Shown: positions 5,265 through 11,281 of the stretch, piece after piece
How the letters are laid out: the number at the start of each line of letters is the position of its first letter
How positions within the stretch are numbered: the first letter of the stretch is position 1
From: Candidatus Peregrinibacteria bacterium
Lineage (GTDB): Bacteria > Patescibacteriota > Gracilibacteria > UBA1369 > UBA12463
Length of the DNA: 11,762 nucleotides
Direction: 5' to 3'
Assembly: GCA_023245695.1 (NCBI GenBank)
Contig: JAHFJT010000020.1
Span: forward strand, 1-11,762
The notes under the pieces: model-generated
Told to the model about the DNA's origin: nothing
Seen by the model: only the letters and a program-made list of their open reading frames with translations
Database searches by the model: none
Position numbers and translations under genes: made by a program

Positions 5265-7979
5265 CTATCTCTTAAGCTTCTTCTCTTGTTCTTGCGAGAA
5301 GAGACTGATACCAACGATTCCGAGGAAGGCAGCCATCGCGATGAGTGCGGATACTGTCATTCCTAGACCGTTGTTTGCGCTGTCTCCGCCTTCACCTGTT
5401 GCAGGGAGTCCTGTGACGCCGCCTGTTGCTGGTGGTGGTGGAGGTGGTGGATTCTGAACGGTAGCTACGTTTACAATGACGGTAGCTGTGTCTGTATCTC
5501 GCACTTCGACTCCGGCTCCGATACCTCGTACTGCTCCAATGTTTGTAACGCTTTCCGAAATGTTTGCGTTACACTGGAAGTTCCAAGTTTCGTTGAAGTC
5601 GAGCCATCCATTGCCGTTTGCATCTCCGCTGATGTAGTTGACTGGAGCACACTTGTTGTCGGTAACAATGATGTTGCTCAAGAGAACATTACCACGGTTT
5701 GTGACGGCGAAGTGGTAGGTAACTGGTCCGCCTCCGACAGCAAGTGATGATGGGCTAGCCATCTTTTCAAGATGAATAGCTGGCGTATTTGCTGGTGGTG
5801 GTGGAGGTGGTGGATTCTGAACGGTAGCTACGTTGACGGTAGCTTGGGCTCCATCGATCAAGATAAATCCATTCGTTACACTTCGTGCAATTGCGATATT
5901 TGTCGTGGTAGTCGTAATATTCTGAGTACATGTGTACTTCCAAACTTCACCTGGGTTGACCTTGTTGTCACCATTCACATCACCACTCTGGTATGTGACT
6001 GGAGAACATTTGTCATCAGCAATTGAGATATTTGTAAGTGCTGTATTACCTGGTGCTGTGAGGAAATATGAGTATGTCACAGATCCGCCTCCAATTGGAA
6101 GGGATGTTACGCTTGCTGATTTCTCGAGATTCATTCGGATATCCTGAACTGGTGTTTCGTTTACAAAGACCGTGAGTGATGCTGAGCTTGTGACGTTCTG
6201 GTTATCAGATGTTCCATGAGCTATGGCAGTATTTGTTGTCGTAGCTGAAATATTCTGGGTACATGTGAACTTCCAAACTTCGTTTGTATCAAGCTTTGCG
6301 TCGCTATTCATATCTCCACTCTGGTATGCAGGTGACGAACACTTGTCATCAGAAACTGATACGTTTGTAAGTGGAACATTTCCGTTGTTGTTGACCCAAT
6401 ATGTGTAGGTCACTGATCCGCCGCCTGCTGGAAGAGAGCTCACACTTCCTGTCTTCACGATGTGAATAACTGGATTTGGTGTTGGGCCTGGTGGTGGAGG
6501 TGGTGGAAGTTCTCCAACCTTAACGGTTGCCTGTGCTGTATCCCAGATTGTTGCTTTCTTGTTCGTGCTCAATGCTTTTACGGTATTTGTCGTTGTCTGT
6601 GTGAGTGTCTGGTAGCAAACATATTTCCAAATTTCGTTGATATCGAGCTGGCTATTGGCATTTGCATCACCGCTCTGGTAGGTAACCGGAGCGCACTTAT
6701 CGTCGCTGACGACGATGTTATTGAGTGGTGCTGTGCCTCCATTTGACACACTGTAATTATAGACGACGGTTCCGCCGGCTGCTGGAAGTGTGGTTGGTGT
6801 AGCGGTCTTTGCGACCTTGATCTGATAGAGTGGCTTTGGTGATGGAAGGTCATCGACTTTGACCGTCAACGTATCTTCACCATAGACAATCTTTCCCTGA
6901 TTTTTCGCCTGAACTTTGACGATGTTTGTTGTGCTCTGTGTAAGTGTCATCATGCAGGTGTACTTGAACGTCTCTCCGACATCGAGAATACTGTCATGAT
7001 CCGTATCACCTCCGGCGAACTTCATGTCAGTACACTTATCATCAGTGATGGTTGTGTCATAGAGCGGAACGTTTCCCTGGTTAGATACCATATAGGTATA
7101 CGTCACTGATCCGCCGTTTGCTGGGAGTGATGTAGGATCGGCGCTCTTAACGACCTTGATGCCTGGATCTGCAGCTGGAACTGTTACCGTAACTTTGTCA
7201 GTATCAGTAACTACTTTGTCATTTGGCTGGATGCTCTTTACGAACACCGTGTTTATTGTCGTCTCTTTCAAATTCATCGTACACTTATACTTCCAGAATT
7301 CCCCAACGTCGAGGATGCTGTCAGCATTTGTATCTCCGCCTGCGAAACTGATTGGAGAACATTTATCATCACTGATCGAGATGTTGTGCAGTGACGTATT
7401 GCCCGTGTTGGTAACAACATAGGTATAGGTCACTGATCCACCCTCGACTCCGAGAGTTGCTGGATCAGCGCTCTTTTTGACTTTAATACCAAGCTCTTCC
7501 TGTGGTGGTGGGGGAGGTGGTGGAAGTTCTCCAACCTTAACGGTCACTTCTTCCGTGTGAGAAACCCACTTTTGGCCATGACGACCTTTGGCTGTAGCCG
7601 TATTAGTGGTTGTCTCGGTCAAATTCTGAGAACATGAATAGTGCCATGTCTCATTCGTATCAAGTTTTCCATCGCTATCAGTATCTCCGTTCAAAAAGAC
7701 AACTGGTGAACATTTGTCATCCGTAACAGATATGTCACTCAATGGAACATTTCCATCATTGAAGACGAAAAAGTTATACAAAACAGAACCGCCTCCTGCC
7801 GGAAGCTCTGAGGGTGATGCCGACTTTTCCATGTGAATGCCTGGATCCGGATTTTGAATATCCGAATTATCGGTGTTACCCGCGAACGCACTCAGAGGCG
7901 ACAGCAAAGCCACAGCCGTCAAACTCGCGAAGGCGAGTGCGTGCCGTGTCTTTTGCCATACGATCTTTTGTGTAGTCAT
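5265..7979 (-). CDS. Large LPXTG-anchored surface protein with seven DUF11-like repeats
   Basis: A 904-residue secreted protein. Residues 1-33 form a signal peptide (basic start, hydrophobic core, AFA cleavage before G34). Seven repeats of about 105-115 residues follow (near 46-149, 163-267, 271-375, 385-488, 503-606, 613-716, 733-837), with a DUF11/DUF7507-like pattern LPAGGGSVTYTY...NVPL.NI.VSDDKC...W.Y.C. Each holds two cysteines exactly 26 residues apart and, between them, a D.N.D..LD..E loop like an EF-hand calcium site. Polyproline linkers sit at 153-159, 492-497, 723-729 and 844-850. The C-terminus is a full sorting signal: LPATG (858-862), hydrophobic segment 874-895, basic tail KKLKR. 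The adjacent sortase is its likely processing enzyme. It is probably a stiff extracellular stalk; the ligand is unknown. A promoter is at 8006-8034. Confidence 0.93.
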   Translation of the reverse strand: MTTQKIVWQKTRHALAFASLTAVALLSPLSAFAGNTDNSDIQNPDPGIHMEKSASPSELPAGGGSVLYNFFVFNDGNVPLSDISVTDDKCSPVVFLNGDTDSDGKLDTNETWHYSCSQNLTETTTNTATAKGRHGQKWVSHTEEVTVKVGELPPPPPPPQEELGIKVKKSADPATLGVEGGSVTYTYVVTNTGNTSLHNISISDDKCSPISFAGGDTNADSILDVGEFWKYKCTMNLKETTINTVFVKSIQPNDKVVTDTDKVTVTVPAADPGIKVVKSADPTSLPANGGSVTYTYMVSNQGNVPLYDTTITDDKCTDMKFAGGDTDHDSILDVGETFKYTCMMTLTQSTTNIVKVQAKNQGKIVYGEDTLTVKVDDLPSPKPLYQIKVAKTATPTTLPAAGGTVVYNYSVSNGGTAPLNNIVVSDDKCAPVTYQSGDANANSQLDINEIWKYVCYQTLTQTTTNTVKALSTNKKATIWDTAQATVKVGELPPPPPPGPTPNPVIHIVKTGSVSSLPAGGGSVTYTYWVNNNGNVPLTNVSVSDDKCSSPAYQSGDMNSDAKLDTNEVWKFTCTQNISATTTNTAIAHGTSDNQNVTSSASLTVFVNETPVQDIRMNLEKSASVTSLPIGGGSVTYSYFLTAPGNTALTNISIADDKCSPVTYQSGDVNGDNKVNPGEVWKYTCTQNITTTTTNIAIARSVTNGFILIDGAQATVNVATVQNPPPPPPPANTPAIHLEKMASPSSLAVGGGPVTYHFAVTNRGNVLLSNIIVTDNKCAPVNYISGDANGNGWLDFNETWNFQCNANISESVTNIGAVRGIGAGVEVRDTDTATVIVNVATVQNPPPPPPPATGGVTGLPATGEGGDSANNGLGMTVSALIAMAAFLGIVGISLFSQEQEKKLKR
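5426..5471 (-). repeat. 46-bp perfect direct repeat coding NVATVQNPPPPPPP linkers (partner 5789-5834)
   Basis: The same 46 bases occur at 5426-5471 and 5789-5834, 363 bp apart. They encode the end of repeats 7 and 6 plus their polyproline linkers. Identity at DNA level, including third positions, points to recent duplication or gene conversion. Confidence 0.9.
6496..6527 (-). repeat. 32-bp perfect direct repeat coding TVKVGELPPPPP linkers (partner 7510-7541)
   Basis: Identical 32-bp copies at 6496-6527 and 7510-7541 encode the ends of repeats 4 and 1 and the start of their polyproline linkers. They are 1014 bp apart, about three repeat units (338 codons). Confidence 0.88.
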
Positions 7980-8005
7980 ATGCTGTAAGTTAAGAAATAG
8001 AACTC

Positions 8006-8034
8006 AAGATAGCATGTATATTTATGTTGTACAA
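8006..8034 (-). promoter_or_regulatory. Promoter of the surface protein-sortase operon
   Basis: On the minus strand TTGTAC (8029-8034), exactly 17 nt, TATCTT (8006-8011) preceded by TGC, making an extended -10. The start site would be near 7999, with a leader of about 20 nt. The inverted repeat TACAA-AAAA-TTGTA (8030-8043) overlaps the -35, a possible regulator site. The region 7980-8273 holds no gene: it is AT-rich and contains this promoter, a terminator at 8187-8217 and a hairpin at 8232-8259. Confidence 0.55.
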
Positions 8035-8186
8035 AAAATTGTATAAATACAGATTAAGGCGGTATGCTTATATGCCATATCTTGTCTTTCTTCAGCTATT
8101 TTTAACGATTTATTGTTTCTCTTAAAATTGTGTAGCAATTTACTGTACACTTTTGTTTACTGCTGACTAGTCGAACTGCCGCATGC

Positions 8187-8217
8187 AAAAAAGCCGCTTG
8201 TAGTTTCACAAAACGAG
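8187..8217 (-). terminator. Probable Rho-independent terminator of the ung cluster
   Basis: On the minus strand a stem of TTGTG/TACAA around an AAAC loop extends through T-G, G-C, C-G and T-G pairs with one bulged T, then C and six T residues (8187-8192). It lies about 60-85 nt after the ung stop codon. The stem is weak in GC, so confidence is moderate. Confidence 0.5.
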
Positions 8218-8231
8218 CATAAGCATAATTT

Positions 8232-8259
8232 TACCATGGCAATCTATTATGCCACGGTA
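8232..8259 (-). other. 10-bp hairpin just downstream of ung
   Basis: TACCATGGCA (8232-8241) and TGCCACGGTA (8250-8259) enclose an 8-nt loop. Read as minus-strand RNA all ten pairs form, one as G-U; on the plus strand there would be an A-C mismatch. This suggests it acts in the ung transcript. No U-tract follows on that strand. Confidence 0.4.
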
Positions 8260-8273
8260 CTTTTTGGGTGACG

Positions 8274-8939
8274 TTAGCTCCAGTCTATGGTTATCTTTCC
8301 GTGAGAGGCAAGATACGCGTTCGCCTGACTGAAATGCTTATTGCCAAAAAAACCACTGTAGGCAGAGAAGGGAGACGGGTGTGCCGAGGAGAGAACGAGA
8401 TGTTTTTGCTTGTCGATTTTGGCACCTTTCTCTTGCGCATATCGGCCCCAGAGCATAAAGACGAGATTGGATTTCTTGTCGGACAGGAGCTGGATAATCC
8501 GGTCCGTAAACTCTTCCCAGCCCTGTTTCTGATGTGAGCCGGCGTGCGCGTGCTCCACCGTGAGCGTGGCATTAAGAAGCAGAGCGCCTTGCTTGGCCCA
8601 GCGATCGAGATTGCCATTTTTCTGTACCTTTTTTCCGAGGTCTGCCTCTATTTCCTTGAAGATATTTTGAAGTGATGGCGGAAGCGTGACGCCGTCGTTT
8701 ACGGAGAAAGAAAGCCCATTGGCCTGCCCCTTTCCGTGATACGGATCTTGTCCGAGAATCACCACTTTGACGTCGTCAAATGGACACATGTCAAACGCGC
8801 GGAAGATGAATTTTGGTGGTGGATAAATTACTTTGGATGCGTACTCTTTTTTGACAAAGGTGATGAGCTTCTGGAAATATTCTTTCCCAAACTCGTCCAC
8901 GAGGTGCTCTTTCCATGATGGCTCTATTTTGATATCCAT
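8274..8939 (-). CDS. ung: Uracil-DNA glycosylase, family 1
   Basis: Ung removes uracil from DNA arising by cytosine deamination or dUTP misincorporation, starting base excision repair in the cytoplasm. The 221-residue product has the full family length and all signatures: GQDPYHG (63-69) with catalytic D65, LLLNATLTVEHAHAGSH (120-136), LWGRYAQ (163-169) and HPSPFSAY (187-194) with catalytic H187, then GFFGNKHF. The ATG at 8937-8939 gives the expected N-terminus (IEPSWKEHL). A TATACT box ends 6 nt before it, inside the spacer after the methyltransferase gene, so ung probably also has its own, leaderless transcript, besides read-through from upstream. The gap to the upstream gene is 17 nt. Confidence 0.97.
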   Translation of the reverse strand: MDIKIEPSWKEHLVDEFGKEYFQKLITFVKKEYASKVIYPPPKFIFRAFDMCPFDDVKVVILGQDPYHGKGQANGLSFSVNDGVTLPPSLQNIFKEIEADLGKKVQKNGNLDRWAKQGALLLNATLTVEHAHAGSHQKQGWEEFTDRIIQLLSDKKSNLVFMLWGRYAQEKGAKIDKQKHLVLSSAHPSPFSAYSGFFGNKHFSQANAYLASHGKITIDWS

Positions 8940-8945
8940 GGGACA

Positions 8946-8951
8946 AGTATA
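8946..8951 (-). promoter_or_regulatory. Candidate -10 box for a leaderless ung message
   Basis: TATACT on the minus strand lies 6 nt before the ung ATG. The -35 position has no good hexamer. The arrangement repeats that of ygjP and maf. Confidence 0.35.
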
Positions 8952-8956
8952 AATGG

Positions 8957-9472
8957 TTATCGCTGGTAGAGGTAGATCTTGAAATTTTTTTCGAGCGTGC
9001 TGATTTTCGATGGCTCCAAGCCCTCAATTGGCCAGACGTAGGTGATCATTTTTGCACCTGGCCTGAGTTCTTTGGTGAATTTTTCTTTGAGTTCCGTGTG
9101 AATTTTTGGCATGAGAAATGAGTAGACGATGTCGGCGTTGTGGAGATTTTTTGTGAGGGCATTTCCGTAGTAAATATGAATGCGGGAGCGATGTGGGCTA
9201 ACGAGTCGTCGTGTGTGTGCGAGGATGTATGGAAGGAGTGAGAGCTCATATCCGATAGCCTGTACATTCGTATTTGCGGCTGCCGCTGCGAGAAGGAGGC
9301 GTCCATCGCCACAACCCAGGTCGATCATCGTTTGGTTCGGCTGAATATCTGCGAGCTTGATGAAACGCTCGACGTCATTGGCCTTTGTGGGCACCCACGG
9401 CGCGCCCTTGAGGCCTGCGTAGGTGAAAGTGAGGAGGAGGAGAAAGATGATGGTGAAGAGGAGTGGGGGCAT
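8957..9472 (-). CDS. Membrane-anchored class I SAM methyltransferase (ATPSc-KMT/FAM173-like)
   Basis: A 171-residue protein with one N-terminal membrane helix (residues 3-20), then the GAPWVPTK segment and a compact Rossmann methyltransferase: motif I IDLGCGDGR (50-58), acidic YELS (75-78), and LRPGAKMITYVWPI (136-149). The pattern (VER..KLADI.P, DLGCGDGR, LMPKI..ELK) resembles the FAM173/ATPSc-KMT group, whose eukaryotic members methylate lysine in membrane proteins; the bacterial target is unknown and this is inference from pattern. The anchor puts the enzyme at the cytoplasmic face of the membrane. It follows the DUF1697 gene by 29 nt and precedes ung by 17 nt, so it is the middle gene of a likely operon. 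Confidence 0.85.
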   Translation of the reverse strand: MPPLLFTIIFLLLLTFTYAGLKGAPWVPTKANDVERFIKLADIQPNQTMIDLGCGDGRLLLAAAAANTNVQAIGYELSLLPYILAHTRRLVSPHRSRIHIYYGNALTKNLHNADIVYSFLMPKIHTELKEKFTKELRPGAKMITYVWPIEGLEPSKISTLEKNFKIYLYQR

Positions 9473-9501
9473 AGGAGAGGACTGTTGTGGTTTTGTGAGA
9501 G

Positions 9502-10080
9502 TTATTTCACCATTTTGAGGACGGTGTTCCAGTTGCGCGTGGTGAGGGATTTTCCAAACTCTTTTTCGAGGATATTCATCACATCGGTCGAGCGCATATC
9601 CGGCGTAACGGTAAGGACGTAAATAATCTCCCTATCAGTAAGTTTGAGAATCTGGAAATTTTTGTCGGGAGAGATGTAGGGGACTTTGAATGTTGGGGAT
9701 TTTGCTTTTGGGGTGTCGACGAGAAATGTTATGTAGAGGCGGGTTTCTGGAGTAACGTTGATTTTTTTGAATGGATCTTCGGCGATGAGTTTCTCAATAT
9801 CTTCGCGGGTACGCAGATGGGTCTTGATAGGGAATCCGAAGGTTTTTTCGAGCTCTGTTTCGATGGTTTTGGTGAGGGAGGTGAGGGTCGTTTTTTGCGA
9901 AGGTGGTACGTCGAAAATAATATTTCCTGTATTGAGAATGGTCTTTGTGTTTTTGAAGCCCATTTTTTCAAACATCTTCTTGAGGTCAGCCATCGGCACC
10001 TTAGCATTTCCACCAACGTTGATCCCGCGTAGGAGGGCGATGTACGTAGATGATGCGGCTGGAATGGCTTTTTTTGGCAT
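9502..10080 (-). CDS. DUF1697 family protein
   Basis: The 192-residue protein is full length for DUF1697. The family's start ALLRGINVGG (15-24), then KVPMADLKKMFEKMGF (27-42), the LNTGNIIF strand (49-56) and the terminal TRNWNTVLKM (181-190) are all present. No enzyme activity is established for the family, and no catalytic residues can be pointed to. No signal peptide or membrane segment is seen, so it is probably cytoplasmic. It is the first gene of the minus-strand cluster with the anchored methyltransferase and ung. The region upstream (10081-10246) is AT-rich and shared with the divergent toxin-antitoxin promoter; I could not pick a confident promoter for this gene. Confidence 0.92.
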   Translation of the reverse strand: MPKKAIPAASSTYIALLRGINVGGNAKVPMADLKKMFEKMGFKNTKTILNTGNIIFDVPPSQKTTLTSLTKTIETELEKTFGFPIKTHLRTREDIEKLIAEDPFKKINVTPETRLYITFLVDTPKAKSPTFKVPYISPDKNFQILKLTDREIIYVLTVTPDMRSTDVMNILEKEFGKSLTTRNWNTVLKMVK

Positions 10081-10169
10081 ACGCGAAGCTGGAAAATGTA
10101 AGAAAAGTGTAAGGAATTATTTAGGAAAATGAAAGAGGTTTGTTATGAGCGGCTGATACAATAAACATT

Positions 10170-10185
10170 ACTATTGAATAATAGT
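10170..10185. other. Inverted repeat upstream of the toxin-antitoxin promoter
   Basis: ACTATT-GAAT-AATAGT forms 6-bp arms about 15 nt upstream of the toxin-antitoxin -35. It could be a second regulator site or chance in AT-rich DNA. Confidence 0.25.
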
Positions 10186-10200
10186 GCCATGAATTGTGCT

Positions 10201-10229
10201 TTACAAATGTAGCTACATTTTTGTATAAT
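10201..10229 (+). promoter_or_regulatory. Toxin-antitoxin promoter with embedded 16-bp palindromic operator
   Basis: TTACAA (10201-10206), 17 nt, and a perfect TATAAT (10224-10229). The spacer holds AAATGTAGCTACATTT (10205-10220), a perfect palindrome overlapping the -35. A repressor bound there would block RNA polymerase, as expected for autoregulation by a ribbon-helix-helix antitoxin. The leader before the ATG at 10247 is about 11 nt. Confidence 0.8.
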
Positions 10230-10246
10230 GTAACCCTTATATCCTT

Positions 10247-10489
10247 ATGTCACAAAAAGAAAAACTTCTTAAGAAGTTTTTGGCACGGCCCGAATCACTG
10301 AGATGCGTGGAACTCATATGTATCCTTTTGGACTTAGGATTCCAGCATATACCCGCTAAGGGGAGCCATCAGAAATTTAAACATCCACACATTGTGTATG
10401 ATCTTGTTATTTCGATTCATAATCATAAATGCAAAGATATCTATAAACGTAAGGCCTTAAATTTTATTAAAACTCACTTTTCTCTATGA
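10247..10489 (+). CDS. HicA-like toxin (double-stranded RNA-binding-fold mRNA interferase)
   Basis: HicA toxins are small ribonucleases that cut mRNA when released from the antitoxin. The 80-residue protein shows the pattern: GFQHIPAKGSHQKFKHP (31-47), with the catalytic histidine H41 in GSH, then an IHNHKCKD segment (57-64) in place of the usual PVH(N/P) strand, and a final helix KRKALNFIKTH. It carries about 20 residues more at the N-terminus than minimal HicA. It overlaps the next gene by 4 nt (ATGA, 10486-10489), so the two are translationally coupled, in toxin-first order as in hicAB. The assignment is by pattern; a minor alternative is a YcfA/HicA-fold protein without toxicity. Confidence 0.8.
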   Translation: MSQKEKLLKKFLARPESLRCVELICILLDLGFQHIPAKGSHQKFKHPHIVYDLVISIHNHKCKDIYKRKALNFIKTHFSL

Positions 10490-10803
10490 AAAAAGCTGCT
10501 CATTTTTTTCTTACTATTGGCCGACAAAAATACTTCTTCAGTCTCGAACTAGGACCAAAAGAAACGCTTGTGCACTGTGAGGCTGCAAAAATTCATCAAG
10601 AATTTCTCAATGAGGATATTCCGGCTTTGCTTTTCGATTTAGGAAATCTCATTATTGCCGAAAAGGAGTACATGAAGAAAAAAGATCACATTATCCGCTT
10701 TCGTATTACTTCAAAGGATAAAAACTCGATTGAGAAACGAGCCTTCAAGAAAGGATATACCTCTATTTCTGGGTATCTGAGGGACCTGGCGATGAAAGCT
10801 TGA
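10486..10803 (+). CDS. Putative antitoxin with C-terminal ribbon-helix-helix domain, not classical HicB
   Basis: A 105-residue protein encoded next to the HicA-like toxin. Residues 69-105 look like a ribbon-helix-helix DNA-binding domain: strand IIRFRIT, helix SKDKNSIEKRAFKKG, turn YTSIS, helix GYLRDLAMKA. Residues 1-65 are predicted mixed strand and helix (HFFLTIGRQKYFFSLEL, then a helix ending LIIAEKEY) but lack the HicB signature of a PDLPGC strand and an acidic EAL helix. I infer that the N-terminal part neutralises the toxin and the C-terminal part binds the palindrome at 10205-10220. Toxin contact is not shown by sequence. Start is fixed by the ATGA overlap. Confidence 0.7.
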   Translation: MKKAAHFFLTIGRQKYFFSLELGPKETLVHCEAAKIHQEFLNEDIPALLFDLGNLIIAEKEYMKKKDHIIRFRITSKDKNSIEKRAFKKGYTSISGYLRDLAMKA

Positions 10804-10819
10804 AAATGGAACGGGAGCG

Positions 10820-10845
10820 GGCGGCCACAAGCAGAGCTTGTGTGC
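10820..10845 (-). repeat. tRNA-Ser(UGA) trailer, copy 2 of a shared 26-nt element
   Basis: Immediately 3' of the tRNA's CCA, 22 of 26 bases match the trailer of tRNA-Ser(GCU). This copy contains a perfect 7-bp hairpin, CACAAGC/GCTTGTG with a 3-nt loop (10826-10842), but no U-tract. It is also the end of the converging toxin-antitoxin transcript. Confidence 0.65.
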
Positions 10846-10935
10846 TGGCGGAGAGACAGGGATTCGAACCCTGGAGACGCTTGCGCGCCTAATAGTTTTC
10901 AAGACTATCGCCTTCAACCACTCGGCCATCTCTCC
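10846..10935 (-). tRNA. tRNA-Ser(UGA)
   Basis: A 90-nt class II tRNA on the minus strand. The acceptor stem is GGAGAGA/TCTCTCC with discriminator G and encoded CCA (10846-10848). The anticodon arm ATAGT-CTTGAAA-ACTAT gives anticodon UGA for UCA/UCN serine codons. A long variable arm (GGCGCGCAAGCGTC) confirms serine, and the T arm is CAGGG-TTCGAAT-CCCTG. An extended -10 lies 36 nt upstream of the mature 5' end. Confidence 0.97.
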
Positions 10936-10970
10936 ATATTCTAAGCATACTTCAGCATATTTGCCTGGAG

Positions 10971-10979
10971 ATTATACCA
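10971..10979 (-). promoter_or_regulatory. Extended -10 promoter of tRNA-Ser(UGA)
   Basis: TGG followed by a perfect TATAAT on the minus strand. The -35 is poor (GTGCAA at 16 nt), as extended -10 promoters allow. The precursor would have a leader of about 29 nt. Confidence 0.6.
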
Positions 10980-11017
10980 AGGGTGGGGGAATTTGCACGC
11001 CGAAATTTGAAGCCGAA

Positions 11018-11224
11018 TTAGATGAGTGTCACGCCTATTCCCTGGATGTGCGCCACCATTTCCTGGTGGTGAAGATCCACGATTTTTCGGGTGTCCGGCT
11101 TTGAAGATGAGGCCAGCCCTCTCAATCGTTCAAAAATAGCCGTTACGCCTGTGGGCGTTCGTGGGGCTTGCTGCGGGGATACTACTTCATCTTCTGCTTC
11201 GGAACGAAGGGTTTCTCTATCCAT
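11018..11224 (-). CDS. Hypothetical protein (68 aa)
   Basis: The ORF runs from an ATG at 11222-11224 to TAA and lies between argS and tRNA-Ser(UGA), all on the minus strand. The product is hydrophilic; the first 26 residues are polar and proline-rich (likely disordered), followed by an amphipathic stretch GVTAIFERLRGL (26-37) and a histidine-bearing tail (DLHHQEMVAHIQ). I recognise no family. Codon use is like its neighbours and no longer ORF competes convincingly. It starts 57 nt after argS, with no Shine-Dalgarno motif. It may be a real small gene or a chance ORF. Confidence 0.45.
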   Translation of the reverse strand: MDRETLRSEAEDEVVSPQQAPRTPTGVTAIFERLRGLASSSKPDTRKIVDLHHQEMVAHIQGIGVTLI

Positions 11225-11281
11225 AATAGATATGGGTGAAGAAATAAAAAGTAGGGGTTGTAGGGAAGTTCTTTTAATCTC

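Noticed and set aside
5469..7859. Dockerin modules of a cellulosome
   Set aside because: The D.N.D loops occur once per repeat and are embedded in DUF11-like strands; true dockerins have two loop-helix units in about 60-70 residues.
5265..7979. CRISPR-like or tandem non-coding repeat array
   Set aside because: The repetition is at the protein-domain level within one open frame of 904 codons; there are no short evenly spaced identical repeats with spacers.
10711..11104. ORFs across tRNA-Ser(UGA) on both strands
   Set aside because: Both are translations of the class II tRNA sequence and its flanks, with no protein signature.
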